A DNA stretch of 64,000 nucleotides from Litoditis marina (Eukaryota > Nematoda > Chromadorea > Rhabditida > Rhabditidae), in assembly GCA_964036275.1 (NCBI GenBank), contig OZ038433.1:18544257-18608256 (forward strand), given 5' to 3'. Every line of letters begins with the position of its first letter. Within the stretch, counting starts at the first letter, position 1. The notes beneath the pieces are model-generated. The model was given only the letters and a program-made list of their open reading frames with translations, did no database searches and had not been told where the DNA came from. A program made the position numbers and the translations under genes. Shown here in pieces: positions 14,191 through 26,378 of the stretch.

Positions 14191-14901
14191 CCTATGAGAT
14201 ATTTGGCCATCCGGTCCAAAGTCCAATTGCGATTCAGGGCCACCGACGCAGGACAGGCGACAGGCCACTGCCATTCTGCAAAGGAAGAATAGGCTACAAC
14301 AACTGTATGAATGGTAAGTCTATGCTCCATACCACCTGAACCAAGCTGAACCTACAAGGCTCCTGGATTTCTATTTGGAGCATTTTCAATCAATGAAGAG
14401 AGATTCACTTCTTCATTCTTATTTGCGGAGTTGAAGCCTCCCCTGGTGCTCCGTGGCTGGATGGAGATGGTAGGCCAAATTCAGTCTGCCTTACAGAGTT
14501 TCCCTCTGAGACTGTCCCTTGCAAGTTCCGTAAGGAACTTTGAAGAACAGGGGTAACTTTAACTTTAACTTTTTATTTCCAAGGTCGCTACTAACTTGGA
14601 ATCTGCTATCGCAGCCAGCAGTGGCATCCAGCTAAGAAGAAAATTATGCTACCTATGATATTACCACTGCACCTGGCAAAATAATGCGAATCGCCGAGAG
14701 GTTAGGTAAAATTCTCGATACGCAAACCAACCTAGATGAATTACGAACCCGTTTTGAAGTTTGGCGAAGTGACAAATCATGGGCAAACTAGCAAAGCGAA
14801 AATCGATCTACAAAAGTCTTGCTCCTGTACGCTTGAACCTCCTAGTTTAAGGTAGTAGGCAGTCTCAACTGATCCAATGGCGTAAACAGTATGAACTGAT
14901 C

Positions 14902-15042
14902 TCATACACCAGCAAGGTTGTCCGATTAGTCAGAGAAATTCGAAAAACGGACTATTTTTGATGAAAATATTTAAATTTTCCCTTGTTCACATGCGAAAAC
15001 GGACTAATTTGTGTTGCTTAGTCAGACCTTACTGGTGTATGA
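14902..15042. mobile_element. MITE-like element with inverted ends
   Basis: The left end tcatacaccagcaaggt is mirrored at the right end by accttactggtgtatga. Inside, the phrase 'aaacggacta' occurs in both arms around an A+T-rich centre. About 140 bp long with no coding capacity, as expected of a non-autonomous DNA transposon. Confidence 0.6.
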
Positions 15043-17140
15043 CTGATCTGAACTGATCGAGAATGAAACGTTTTCTAATGCTAACCAGGTAACTCGACAA
15101 TCTACTTGTAGTATTAGTTAAAACGCATGAACTTGCTGAAGGCCGTTTCTCTTGACTACACGACGTGTGTGCAAGTGTTTTAAAACTCTATTCTATAGTA
15201 ACAGCAATTAGTTAGTGTAATTAAAGAGCCTTAACTACACTTTTAAAAGAGCTCACATGATCCCGTTATCATGTATTGTTTATTAACGCACAACATTACC
15301 AGCTTGGAAAGAAGCGCACCATATAAAAGGTTTCGACCCTAACAATACCCATCGGTGAAAGAATGCGAGGCTATCTATAACCGTTAACCTTAGGTGCGCA
15401 GACCTACGCTGCGTCATAAGTCAGATTGTAATTTTAACCTGCCGTTCCATGCAATGACAGACCGAGATTCGGGCCAGGAACTGAGTTCAGTGCCTACTAA
15501 TGCTAGTGAAATAGTCACTCAAACGCCTCAAAACGCGATTTTACAACATACCATCACTACACCGGTCTAGTGTCTTTTTGTCTTGACCGAATTGATCAAG
15601 CAACTAGAGCCAAAAATATGAGCAAAACCCACATGGGTGGCACGGGCAAAAATGAAGCGTTCTATGCGCTTTTCACATGAGTGACGATTATCACTACTAA
15701 TGCGTAAGTTTACCGAATTATGAAACCCTTTCGATAGTTATAAATATTTTCTGACGCTGTTATCGACCCTACGATACCTACACAGGAATAATGGGATAAC
15801 AACCTACCCTCAATTGTGCGCCTCGAAAGCAACGCGGTCAGAGATCGGGCATCTGGTCTGCTGCCGGTCTCTCATCTCTGGTTGGCAACTGTCCTCACTC
15901 ATCCAGCCCACTGCACCAACTATCGGTGCGACTTCTATAATAGTGATCATAAAAACGAGATCAACAGAAAACAAGAGAAGGATAGGAAGAGGAAGAGACA
16001 ACGAGCATGGGTATATTATGACACAAAATGTTTTACGTGAACATGAAATCGTATAAATACAAGTAGTATCTCTAGACTACTGAATATCGTACAATCCAGC
16101 TTTTCGGCTTCCGTATTCTTCGTTTCAATACTTTTACTGAGAAGGGATTTGGAATGTGTCTAATTCAACAGAGTTTCGCTCAGAAACTATGAATGTGTCT
16201 CATTTAACTAAACCCCGTTGAGGAACTATTTGCTACCAAACTGGGTGTTGGACTTCGACCGAATCCTAATCACTAGATCGGTACCCTTGTCAGAGATCAA
16301 GTGAGGTGTAAACTACCTTCCAATAAGTAGATATTAATTAAACATGTTTTCAGCGAAAAACATCTATTAAACGCGAGACGGGAATTTCGTGGCTTAATAC
16401 CTTATGCAAAATGGTGCTAGCGGTTTTCAATGAATTTCAGCGATATGAAAAACCAGGCTTTACTTTTCGCAAGTCGCTAGCGGGTTAGGTCAACTACCCT
16501 ATCCCACGGATCAACTACGTTAACAAGTTGACTACGCGATCTTGAATCGTCTGATAACAAGAATCGAAAAATTTGTCGATGGTCGAAATTTTTCATCGAT
16601 CTTCGGTCGACGTCCAGGTAAAAGCTGCCCTAACCCTGGGACCGTGTGCTACCAGACTGAGACAAAAAAAAGAGCCCGAAGGTGTATCGTCCTTATTCGA
16701 TAGGAAAACCCCTACAATTGGAGCTGACTAGTTAACAGAAGGGAGGATTGGGGAACAATCTATATCCTATCAGATAACCCCATTAATTGGGCCTAAGGCT
16801 ACCAAAAAAGAACGAACAATGACAATTCGAACGATGCCCAGGTTCTAGTCAAAGCGGTCCACTATGACCGAGAGAGTAACGGAGGATGACGATTCAACTC
16901 CGAGGAGGTCCCAGGCAGCGGTCGCGGACGCTGAGAACAGCATCGCGTGTTGGGCGCATGGCTACCAAGCGAGGGACGGAGGACAACGGTCTAACTCCAA
17001 GGAGACCTCACGAATTGGCCTCTGACACCAAAAAGGAGGATTTACACCACATCCGATCAGAAGAACCCGCGATTTGGTCTCTAACACCAAAAAGGGGGAA
17101 CGGAAATCGACATCGACGGCGAACCAAGACCGCAGACGTT

Positions 17141-17229
17141 CCTGAATTGGTCCTGTAACCAGGAAAGGAGCGAAGGAGAAGTCAATGACTTCTCCTTCGC
17201 TCCTTTCCTGGTTACAGGACCAATTCAGG
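17141..17229. repeat. Perfect 44-bp-arm palindrome with 1-base spacer
   Basis: Positions 17141-17184 are the exact reverse complement of 17186-17229, with a single a at 17185 between the arms. The left arm continues a preceding degenerate direct repeat (gaattggcctctgacacca-like words at 17010-17100), whereas the right arm leads into different sequence. Confidence 0.9.
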
Positions 17230-17901
17230 AGTCATCCAAGTCATCCAATCTCGACGACCTTCTTGAATGAAAAATGGTCCGGTCTAAATAACGGAGGGAT
17301 GTCCATACCCCAACGTACTACTCACCAGAAAAGGTAACAATATCCATAAAACAATCCTACGTGAATTTATTGAGAAAAAATGAGAAAAAACGAGAGTGCC
17401 CGTCTCCAGCGGCGCTCACAAACCAAACTGATTTTTTTTGGCAGTGAACAAGTTGGTTGCAATCGATACCGTATTTGGACGGCCCGCGCGAGGTCGCGCG
17501 CTGCAGGACCAATTGTACACAATATAAAATGAGAAATTCGAGCTTTCACGAAGCAAAAACATCTTGATAGTTAATTCGCAGTGATCATAATACATATTAT
17601 ACGTCAATAAATCTTGTATAATATACTAATATCACGAGTGGGACCTGGTGTGGCTGAGAGTGCCAATAAGTAGAACAGAGCAGGCGCTCGCCGGATCGAT
17701 AGCGAAAGGTGGCCCTCCTCTATCGAAACCGTTTTGCTAATATAGATATAAACCTTATATATACGTTTTGATATAATTTCGAAGAATGAGGAGTGCAATA
17801 TCATTGTTTTTCATAGGGTGGTTATCGGTTTGATTGGGTTTGATACTATTGGTTCTGCATGAATTTTATCTTATTACCGTAACTTTGTTGTTTCTTCGCA
17901 G

Positions 17902-19746
17902 GTTATGTCATCGACTCGTTTTTCAATTCCAACTATCGCGTTTCGTCGTTACGACCAACTTCCGGCATACCAGGTTGGTATAAACTGTTACTGTTATATA
18001 CTGTTGTGTTTTAACTCTGACTATGATCCATTTTTGACTTTCGCCGACGATTTTTTTGAACATTCGATTGTAAGATTGCCTGTATTGATTGAATTAGGCT
18101 TGTTGATCCACTTTTGCTCTACACACGCGCCCATGAAGTTTTTGTTCTTTTTCAAATGACATGTATATTCATAGTTGTTGAACTCCTAATGACAAATGGG
18201 TTTCCAGAATTTACGAGCTCCGAATTTTCATTGACGATGACTACAAACTATTTCCTCATCTGAGATGATGGTTAGTTTGTTCTGTAACATTTACACTCAT
18301 TTAACTACTGGAATCTACGGTTTGAAACACGCTTATTCTATTGTCATGCGTTAGAAAAAGGCAGGATGATATAATGAATGATCGTGTTTGTAGTTTGATC
18401 TCACTTTCAGTTGTTTCACAGTTTATTTTGCGTTCGCAACTTGGAAACACCTCAGTTGTTTCAACAATGTGTGATCCTGTTAGCACGTTTCGGTCCGAGA
18501 CTAACTTTTCTCAGTGCATCAAATGGAACTTACAACATAATTTTGGTTCACTCTCAAAACAAAAATGCTCTATTCTGTGTTTCTAATCATTCATAATATT
18601 CAAGGCCGTAGAGATCAATACGGTATAATTTTTAAATTAAATAACACTTATTCATATCTTATTCCAGTAATGGACGTGGATAATATATTCTCCCCACCCT
18701 ATGAGGGAATGGCCGTGCGAGTGGTTCAGGACTTGATGGACGAAAGCCAGGGAATGGCCCAATCGGTCAGTGTTGCCACTACGGCCATCATATGGGTGCC
18801 ATATTTATAAATGTTCGTCTCCCGTAGGAATCGTACCTGCGAGAAAAATATTCGTAGCTGAGCCCTAATCTACGCTACAAGAGCTCCGTTGGCGACGACT
18901 ATAGACGCAATCCTTTCGACTGAGACTCCTACAGTACACTTTCGCCTTTTCCGATGCCGGTTTCCTGTGGCAAACTTCAAATTTGTGTTCAACCTAGTTT
19001 CAAACACTTCAAGCGTTTTTAACAGTTTTACTGGAAAATCTACGTTTTCTCTGATTGTCCTATTTAAGCGTGCTGGTAGTTCACGCACATCCTTCCAAAT
19101 TGACTAATTTGAAGAAAAAAGTGGTGAGACTACAGATAACTAGTGCCCTCGATTTTTCAGATCCCAGTCATTCCCATCAACCCTTCCCCTCCTCCCTCTC
19201 CCAGACCTGGTCCTGCTCCCAGACCTGGTCCTGCTCCCAGACCTAGTCCGGCTCCAAGACCCGGTCCTGCTCCCAGACCTAGTCCTGCTCCCGGACCTGG
19301 TCCTGCTCCCAGACCTGGTACTGCTCCCAGACCTGGTCCTGCTCTCAGTCCTAGTCCTGCTCTCAGTCCCAGTCCTGCTCCCAGACCTAGTCCGGCTCCA
19401 AGACCCGGTCCTGCTCCCAGACCTGGTCCTGCTCCCAGACCTAGTCCGGCTCCAAGACCCGGTCCTGCTCCCAGACCTAGTCCTGCTCTCAGTCCTAGTC
19501 CTGCTCCCAGACCTGCTCCTCCTCCTAGACCGGCTCCCGCTCCTAGTCCCGCGACCACAAAAACGCCACCCTCGGTCCGGGGACCAGCTGCTCCCACCGC
19601 AAACCTGACACCATTTCCGGCACCTATACCCGCACCTGTACCAGCACCTGTTCCGGGACCGGTAGTTCCACCAGTATTTGTACCGGCACCTCCACCAACA
19701 CCGTCGTTCACACCCGTGTCTGGAGGTAGCACGACGAACACTTCTA
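17902..19746 (+). CDS. Proline-rich low-complexity protein, partial gene model
   Basis: Three exons join in phase: 17902-17973, 18668-18765 and 19161-19746. The first two read YVIDSFFNSNYRVSSLRPTS and then MDVDNIFSPPYEGMAV followed by RVVQDLMDESQGMAQS. The third runs from IPVIPINPSPPPSPRPG into about twenty copies of a six-residue unit PRPGPA/PRPSPA, then a less regular Pro/Ala/Val stretch and a Ser/Thr-rich end. The donor after 19746 is a strong gtgagt in phase 1. A possible last exon at 20036-20119, phase compatible, ends in TGA after a Cys-rich start. Exons upstream of 17902 were not found, so start codon and any signal peptide are unknown. Such repeats are common in extracellular-matrix or linker segments; I do not recognise a family. 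A dispersed tRNA-like repeat lies in the second intron. Confidence 0.6.
18791..18903 (-). mobile_element. tRNA-like short repeat, copy 1 (shortened)
   Basis: It begins gggtgccatatttataaat and ends gttggcgacgactata like the full copies, but the middle is deleted to about 113 bp. It sits in the intron between exons two and three of the proline-rich gene. Confidence 0.7.
19197..19545 (+). repeat. 18-bp coding minisatellite in the proline-rich exon
   Basis: Units such as cccagacctggtcctgct (PRPGPA) repeat with third-base and Gly/Ser changes. The frame is kept throughout because the unit is a multiple of three. The glycine-rich open frame on the other strand is only the shadow of this repeat. Confidence 0.9.
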
Positions 19747-22203
19747 GTGAGTATTGTTAGGACTTTGAGCTGTATACTCGATCATAACAGTTCATAGACG
19801 TGTTGCTCAAGAGTGGTTGAAGGAGACTGGGTAAAAATTAGAAGTTTTTTTTTCTGGTTATAGTCTACAACTCACAGTGATGGCCTAAATAGACTACTAA
19901 TTCACTTAAAGGGGGGGGGGCAGAATTGAAAGCCTAAATGGAGCGCCAGCTCAAGACAAACTGATTCATGTCCATATTGTTGTAATCCGAATCTCTTGAA
20001 ACCCACAATTATTTCTTTAAACTTTTTTCATAGTATGTTGTACACGCAGAGGAAGTTGTTGGCATAGTGCCACCAGTTATGTGGCAGATGAAAATCACCA
20101 AAATTTGAAGGGCAACTCTTGAACTAGAAAAAAAGCTTTTTTTTTCGTTTGATTAATTGATATACCTGGTTGGACATGTATTTGCATTCGGGTTGAGGTG
20201 CACAATATATTTTTCGTCAAACCAAATTTTTCACCACAAGCAAACTACTAATAACAGAACCAAAAAGACTGTCCTAACCCGATTCTTTCCGTTCAACTGT
20301 GGTATGATATTATACAGAGAACATACATGACTTATACCAAAAATGTTTATTAGTGAAAAATAATCTGGTGAAGCTACGGGAAAGACGACTTTGATGGTGG
20401 TCCCTTTCCACGACGCAAACATAGGATAATCTGAAACATAAGAAATAAGCATAGTATGAACATGCAAAAAAAAAGAAAACTGCCATACTTGCCATATTTC
20501 AATCTGTTTTGTATACACGATTTGTACGAAATGGTGAACACCGCATTCTAGACTTAGGATTACTGCTCATTCATACCGTCAATTTGTGCAAAAAAGAAAA
20601 AAAACGGCTACCTCTACACCAGTAAAATGATGCATTCATAAATTCAAAAACGAGTTCATTTCCATGAAATAGAAAGAAAAAAACTTACTAGTGTGTGACT
20701 TCATTATCTACTCTAAGAAAATTATGACCAAATATATACGTAGTTTATGGCAGCCACTAAGGTGTAACAATTCAACGGCAAGTACCCCGGTTTTGATAAA
20801 TTTTAGCGAAAAATTTCTTATTTTGCATGGAAAATAAGCGAATTGCTCTGGTTTGGGCAGAAAAAAAATCCGCGTTGCGATGTTTTGACTACGTTGGCAA
20901 TACTAATGTAGTAAATAATGAAACTGTTATCAGAAATTAGATATGAAAGACCGAATATATAACAAAAAAACTCAAAAATTGGGTATCGAAAAGTTCATTT
21001 TCCTGCAGTAATTACTCCATTTCCCTCGGTTCGCTATTCACCTCAGTGTTTGTTTCACAAACTATCCGATTACTAGAGTGAAATAAAAATGTGGAAGAAA
21101 TAACCCAACTAAACCGTATTATAAATGACAAATAAACAGTTCACCCAACTCGCAACCGAGACCATCCATGAAAGTTCGATTGTTTTGTGGCCTTTAAACG
21201 ATACTGTACTAGCTTTTCTTCCCACTGAGACCGTACCATAAAACTTTCAGCTTGTTGCTAATCCGAACACTTCTCATAGATTATCAACGGAATTGCAAAC
21301 ATACAATGGCTAGTAGCTTGTTCGAAAAGTTCATGAAAACCACCATAACCCTCTCCGAAATTGGCCTGGTGATGTAATTGTAATGCGAGAACTGTTCATT
21401 TGTCTTTCGTTTATTCCATCCTCTGAGCACTTTTTTAAAGTTAAAGATACCATTTCTCTCTAATTTCGACCTTTGAGCTAGCAGTTCCATCATATAGAGC
21501 TTGAAAACCTGACCACGAACAAATAACTTTTTCATCTTCATCTTGCTCTGTTTTCTCATAAAATCGATCTACGTAATGTACACCGAGGACGAGTTACGTA
21601 CAAAAAATCAATAAAATGCTGATAGAAATAGGAATAATAATTGAATACGTCTTAAATCCTATCAGGATACAAAAAATGAATGAATAAGTCAAATTCATTG
21701 AAAAACTAGTTAACCAGGATGGATAGCGTCACAGTGAAAATGTTCAAATTTGGGTAGGTCTTCAATGGTATTACGCAATTTTTCTCATTTCAAATTTCAA
21801 GGGTTGTTTTTGACTATTGAAACACAATAGAATACATTTTTTCAAATTCAAAAGTTTCAGATTATAGGGAAATGGTATCTTTAAATGCACACTTTCTAAC
21901 AATTCTATTTTTCTTTCATGGAAAGGTTCAGTTTCTGAAAAAACCCAAATTATTATGAAAGAAACTCCGAAGTGTCATTTTAATCTCGACTCTTCAAGTA
22001 CAGTTATAACCCCCTTATCATCTTTTCGCGTTGGTTTTGCACGAGCTTGACACATCCCGCCACGAATATAACACTAGAACGCATTGTGTATTCAACGACG
22101 TGGATGTTTCAGTTGATGTTGTAACAACTCATCAAGTATTCCGTGCAATTTCCAGAAATGACTCGGTCTTGAAATCATTTGCATTTACATTCTCAAGTTC
22201 CCT
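19747..22203. other. Intergenic stretch without recognised genes
   Basis: Apart from the possible last exon of the proline-rich gene (20036-20119) and a short run of g at 19911-19920, I see only A+T-rich sequence. The minus-strand open frames at 20231-20518 and 21284-21559 have no recognisable motif. Confidence 0.5.
22154..22155 (+). promoter_or_regulatory. Candidate trans-splice acceptor of the protease homolog
   Basis: The sequence caatttccag ends at 22155, 48 bp before the ATG at 22204, with no upstream exon evident. This is the arrangement of a spliced-leader acceptor in nematodes, but it is a prediction from position only. Confidence 0.35.
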
Positions 22204-25200
22204 ATGCTTGCGGCGGTTGTACTTTTCTGGTTGTGTGCGACCTGTGTTCAGGTATCGGCAAATCTATATAGTGAGTTTAGTGCATCTTCAAAGAAAAGAT
22301 TTTATTTCAAAATCGGCGGCAAAACATCCAGAGAGAAACATAAAGAACGAGCAAGAGTGATAGAGAGAAAGGTTAAAAAGAGATATCAACAAAAATGTTT
22401 TCAGACAGGGACACCTGTGGCACCTCTTCTCTAGCATATTCAAAGGTCAGTTGAGTTCGATCTTCGGAAAGTTTGGCAGTAGTTTTACATTATTAACCAG
22501 AAAACGATTCTCTGGATATTAAACACATCAGAACTTTTTCCATTCGAAATAAATGACTGTATTTGCAGTTCAACAAAGGTGGTGAGAAAGTAAATGCTAT
22601 GGAAGTGCCTTGGAGTGTGAGGCTATATCCAATGACTAATAGAAGTGAGTGTTCCATGTCACTTCTTCTCAAATCAAGAGCATGTTTGCATTACTTGCCT
22701 GATGAATGCTCCTCCAAGTACGAATCCTGGCACCTTATAGCTGAAGCATACTCATTGGGAACCTAATCGAAGCGTTGATCATATTCTGGTCAGAGAGTTG
22801 ATCATATTCTAGTCGAAAATCGATTTTTTACAAAACTCGAGATCTCGAAAACTCGGAAATTCTTGAATCTCGAAAACGCGAAATTTTCAAAAACTTGAAA
22901 ACTCGAAAACTCGATATTTTGAACTCGATTAACAATCCTAGTCATCCGTTTATGTGAATAACAACAGATTAGAAACATCTTTGAAACGCGGATATAAAAG
23001 TCTGAATATAAAACACAGAAGAATATTCAAATGGAACGGCGAGAGAAAAAACCTGATAATTATAGTCAAATTTCTGGTCGTAAATTTCTTATTTTTAGTA
23101 GCAGGATCGATCAATGAAGTTCCAAGTAATTGTTCACCTAGTTGAACCTTCTCAAAAAAAGAAGTTTTTTAATAATTGTGTTTTTACCCTAGTCACAGTA
23201 TATACACAGAAACACGAAGTTTCGTATTAAAAACAGTCGTCCAAAGTTTTATTGGCACTCTGCTAAGGTCTCAGTGGAAATGAAGGAACTAAAATTTGGT
23301 ATGGTTCAGCATGGTATAGGAGGTCATAAGCTGGATCAGATGGTAAAGTTCAGTTTGAAGGTGACCTTCTCTTGAAACTTTTATAGTCTGCCTGGAATGA
23401 CCCTTCGCGTGTCTCGCTTTGTGCATTATTTTATGAGACTTGAATCCTGGCAATATGTCAGAGCGCAGAAATAGCCTATATTCTATGAGACGCAGCTTAG
23501 CCGCGTGCCCGTCTAGCTGGGGGTAGACCCCCCAGACCCCCCAAAAACATGGGGTAATCCGACGTCTGGTATCTTCAATACGATGAGAACAAACATTCAT
23601 TTCAAAAATCACTTTTTAGGCGTTTTGTGCAGCGGAACTCTTATCTCGCGACAGCATATTCTGACGGCCGCTAGTTGTTTTCGGTGAGTTACTGTAGTCT
23701 GTGTCATCTCTACGTGGCCTCCTACAGTATGAAACTGAGATTAAACAAGGATTGAGAATACATGGAAGTATACTAGACGTGGTCGAACTATCTGAATCTG
23801 CAGGTACATCCCACCATTCTATCTACTGTAATGGGACAGGATCGAACTACTAACACATTTATAAAGTCATTTTCGCTCTACTGAGACTCCTAGAGTAAGA
23901 TTACAAAACTTTTTTTTCCGTGGTAATGACGTGAAAAGTATTGGAACAGGTACATTTTCGGCCTTATACTGTGACAGCCTATTACAAAGTGTGTTCAAAG
24001 TTTGTTTCAACAGAATTGAGGTTTGGATTCGAAAATATCTGTTAGAAAGTTCGAAAGTGTACTGTAGGGATCTAAGTAGAAATGCTTCTCATTATACAGT
24101 GCATCACGTTCACTTTCGGCCTGGTTCTCGTGTAGAGACAACAGTACCAAATATATAATCGTCTAAACCTAACATGAATATAGGGTGTGCCAAATTTATA
24201 AATTTCTGTCTCTCGCCGGCATCGAACCTGCGAGCAAAGGTTTTGTAGTGAGCCGCTAACCAGTAGACTTAGAGTACATAACGGACATAATAATAATAAT
24301 TCATTATCCATGTAGAATGACATCAACAACACTTAAATCAAAATTACGTACGTGATGAATGGAGTGTTTTGGAACACAGCGGAAGGTGAGATATACAGTA
24401 CCCTCCCATCTTTCCGTTGGCGGCGACTATAACCCTGACAAAGTCGACTTGCATTGCAGGGGACTGCCGTCCACCTATAGGCCGTCAGCAGTGAAGGTGG
24501 AAATGGTGGGAATGTGCGCAACAGAATCATGCAAGAATGTGCTCACACCAAAGGTGTGGAGGTAGGATATAGGGGGTGCCAGATTTAACAATTTTGTGTC
24601 TCGCTGGAATCGAACGTCCGAGCAAAAGTTTCGCAGCTGGCCGCTCACCACTGCGCTACGATAGCACATAACCGACAAGCTTCGGAATCGAACACATATG
24701 TCCGTACACAACGGAAATTGAGATATACAGTACCCTCTCGTCTTTCCGCTGGCGACGATTATGAAGAAAACCACAAACTGACATTGAATGTCACAAGTGT
24801 GGCTTTGTATCACTCTTTTTCACGTGTTGTTGCGTGTGGCATTACATGTTGCACGTCACCACTGGAACACATAGAATTTATCAAATTGTGTTCTTGCTCC
24901 AACTGTGTTTATTGTGTTCTGTACATAAACGTTATAAAGACTGTTATGTACATAACAGTCTTTATAACTTCTTTCAGGTGCAGAGAAACATATTTCATGA
25001 GTCATTTCTCTACTAAAGTACGAAGTCTTGCGTTTGCCTCCTGAAGGCCTGTTTTGCATGGCGCGAGTTAGATTTGATCTTTTTTTAAACTCGGTATGAG
25101 TAGGTTCACGAACATCAAATAACCGTCAATTGGTAATATGCAAGTGACGTCGAATGCAATTCTGGAGGCCATAAGCTGTCAATTGTGAACATTTTCAAAG

Positions 25201-26333
25201 AGATAGAGCATCTCAAATTGAACTCTCTCCCAGAATAATTTCCCAATCTCTTTCAAATGAAATGAAGCGTTCAAGTTTAATTCACTAAACTCCTAATCAA
25301 TAATATATAAAGCGTGACTACCGTTTGTCACGGAGCTCTTAATAACAACCCGACTGTGTAAAGTAACAAAAGTGTAATATTAACTGGAAATATCTGGTGT
25401 AAACAACAGTGTGATGTTCAAAGTAGTAATATATGTTATTTCAGTAGTACAATGAATGTGAGATATATTTCCCTCCGGCAATATTCAAGGGCAAATATCA
25501 TGTTTTTGTTGTTGTTGTTCTTCAAACATTATTTATGTTTGCCTAATGTGCACCAGAATCGAACTACAACCACAGAAGAAGAGATGACTACAGTATACTC
25601 CTTCGTGCTCGCCCGCTTCTTCTAAATAGTGACACCTAATCATTTCAGAAAATTTTTCCAAACGGCGTACGACGAAAACGCAGAACGAATCTTTGATATG
25701 GTCTTGTTGCAGTTGGATAGACCCCTACCAGAAGAAGTTCATCACGTGAGCCAATCGAAATACAAAATGATTAGGAAAGATAATAATAACAACAATATAA
25801 AGTTTTTGCTCAAGATAACGAACAAAAATCTATACAATTATACCAACCAATTTATTACAAGATTATATGGCTAAACGGTCAATCTACGTGCATCAAACTA
25901 CAGAATCAAAACATTGAATAAACATGGTCTTAGGCCAGATTATCGATGAATAACAAAATAAGTATAGTTCGTTTTATTCCCAGTGAGACTCGTTGGCAGT
26001 ATGCCAAGATTTTCGGATGACCATTTCTTAGAGAAAACATGAATCTTCCTAAAACTGTTTTTATTCACGTGTTATTATGAAAGTAGGCAAACGCTTACAG
26101 AAATTCGCAGTTTTTTGAAAGACTCCAAAGTGGTGAAAAATACCCTGGAAGTGGAAGATTAATTGGCATACTGCCAAGTCTCAGTAGGACTGACGGGAGC
26201 AATAACCGAACCGAACACTTTAGAATTAAGAACAAGTTTGATATGCTCTGATCATCAAAGATTTGTGACATGTATGGTGATCACCGCCTTGTAACGACGC
26301 GACGTGAATGAATACATATAATATATATATATA

Positions 26334-26378
<45 letters not shown>

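Larger units (their letters stand above)
11944..17901. other. Long gene-poor interval with scattered repeats
   Basis: No exon series with consistent phase was found here. What can be seen: a GC-rich segment at 14050-14190 built from gccgcgc/gcgcggcag words, a short inverted-repeat element at 14902-15042, and a perfect palindrome at 17141-17229. The part from about 14570 to 17160 is more even in composition than its surroundings and could be a decayed retroelement, but I could read no retroviral motif in it. The short open frames (12720-13017, 14037-14330, 15810-16056, 16886-17158) have no supporting features. Confidence 0.4.

Noticed and set aside
19157..19741. 194-codon glycine-rich open frame on the minus strand
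   Set aside because: It is the shadow of the proline-rich exon, open only because the 18-bp unit lacks stops on both strands. The plus strand has splice sites in phase with neighbours.
21284..21559. 91-codon minus-strand open frame
   Set aside because: Lysine-rich with no domain, signal or partner exons; it fits chance in A+T-rich DNA.
23931..24158. Possible missing exon of the protease homolog in intron 4
   Set aside because: An acceptor at 24013-24014 (tttcaacag) is in the right phase and the frame is open to the next repeat, but I found no good donor and no protease motif, so I left it out of the gene model.
25550..25620. Another tRNA-like B box on the minus strand
   Set aside because: Only an agttcgattct word resembles a B box, with no matching A box at the right distance.
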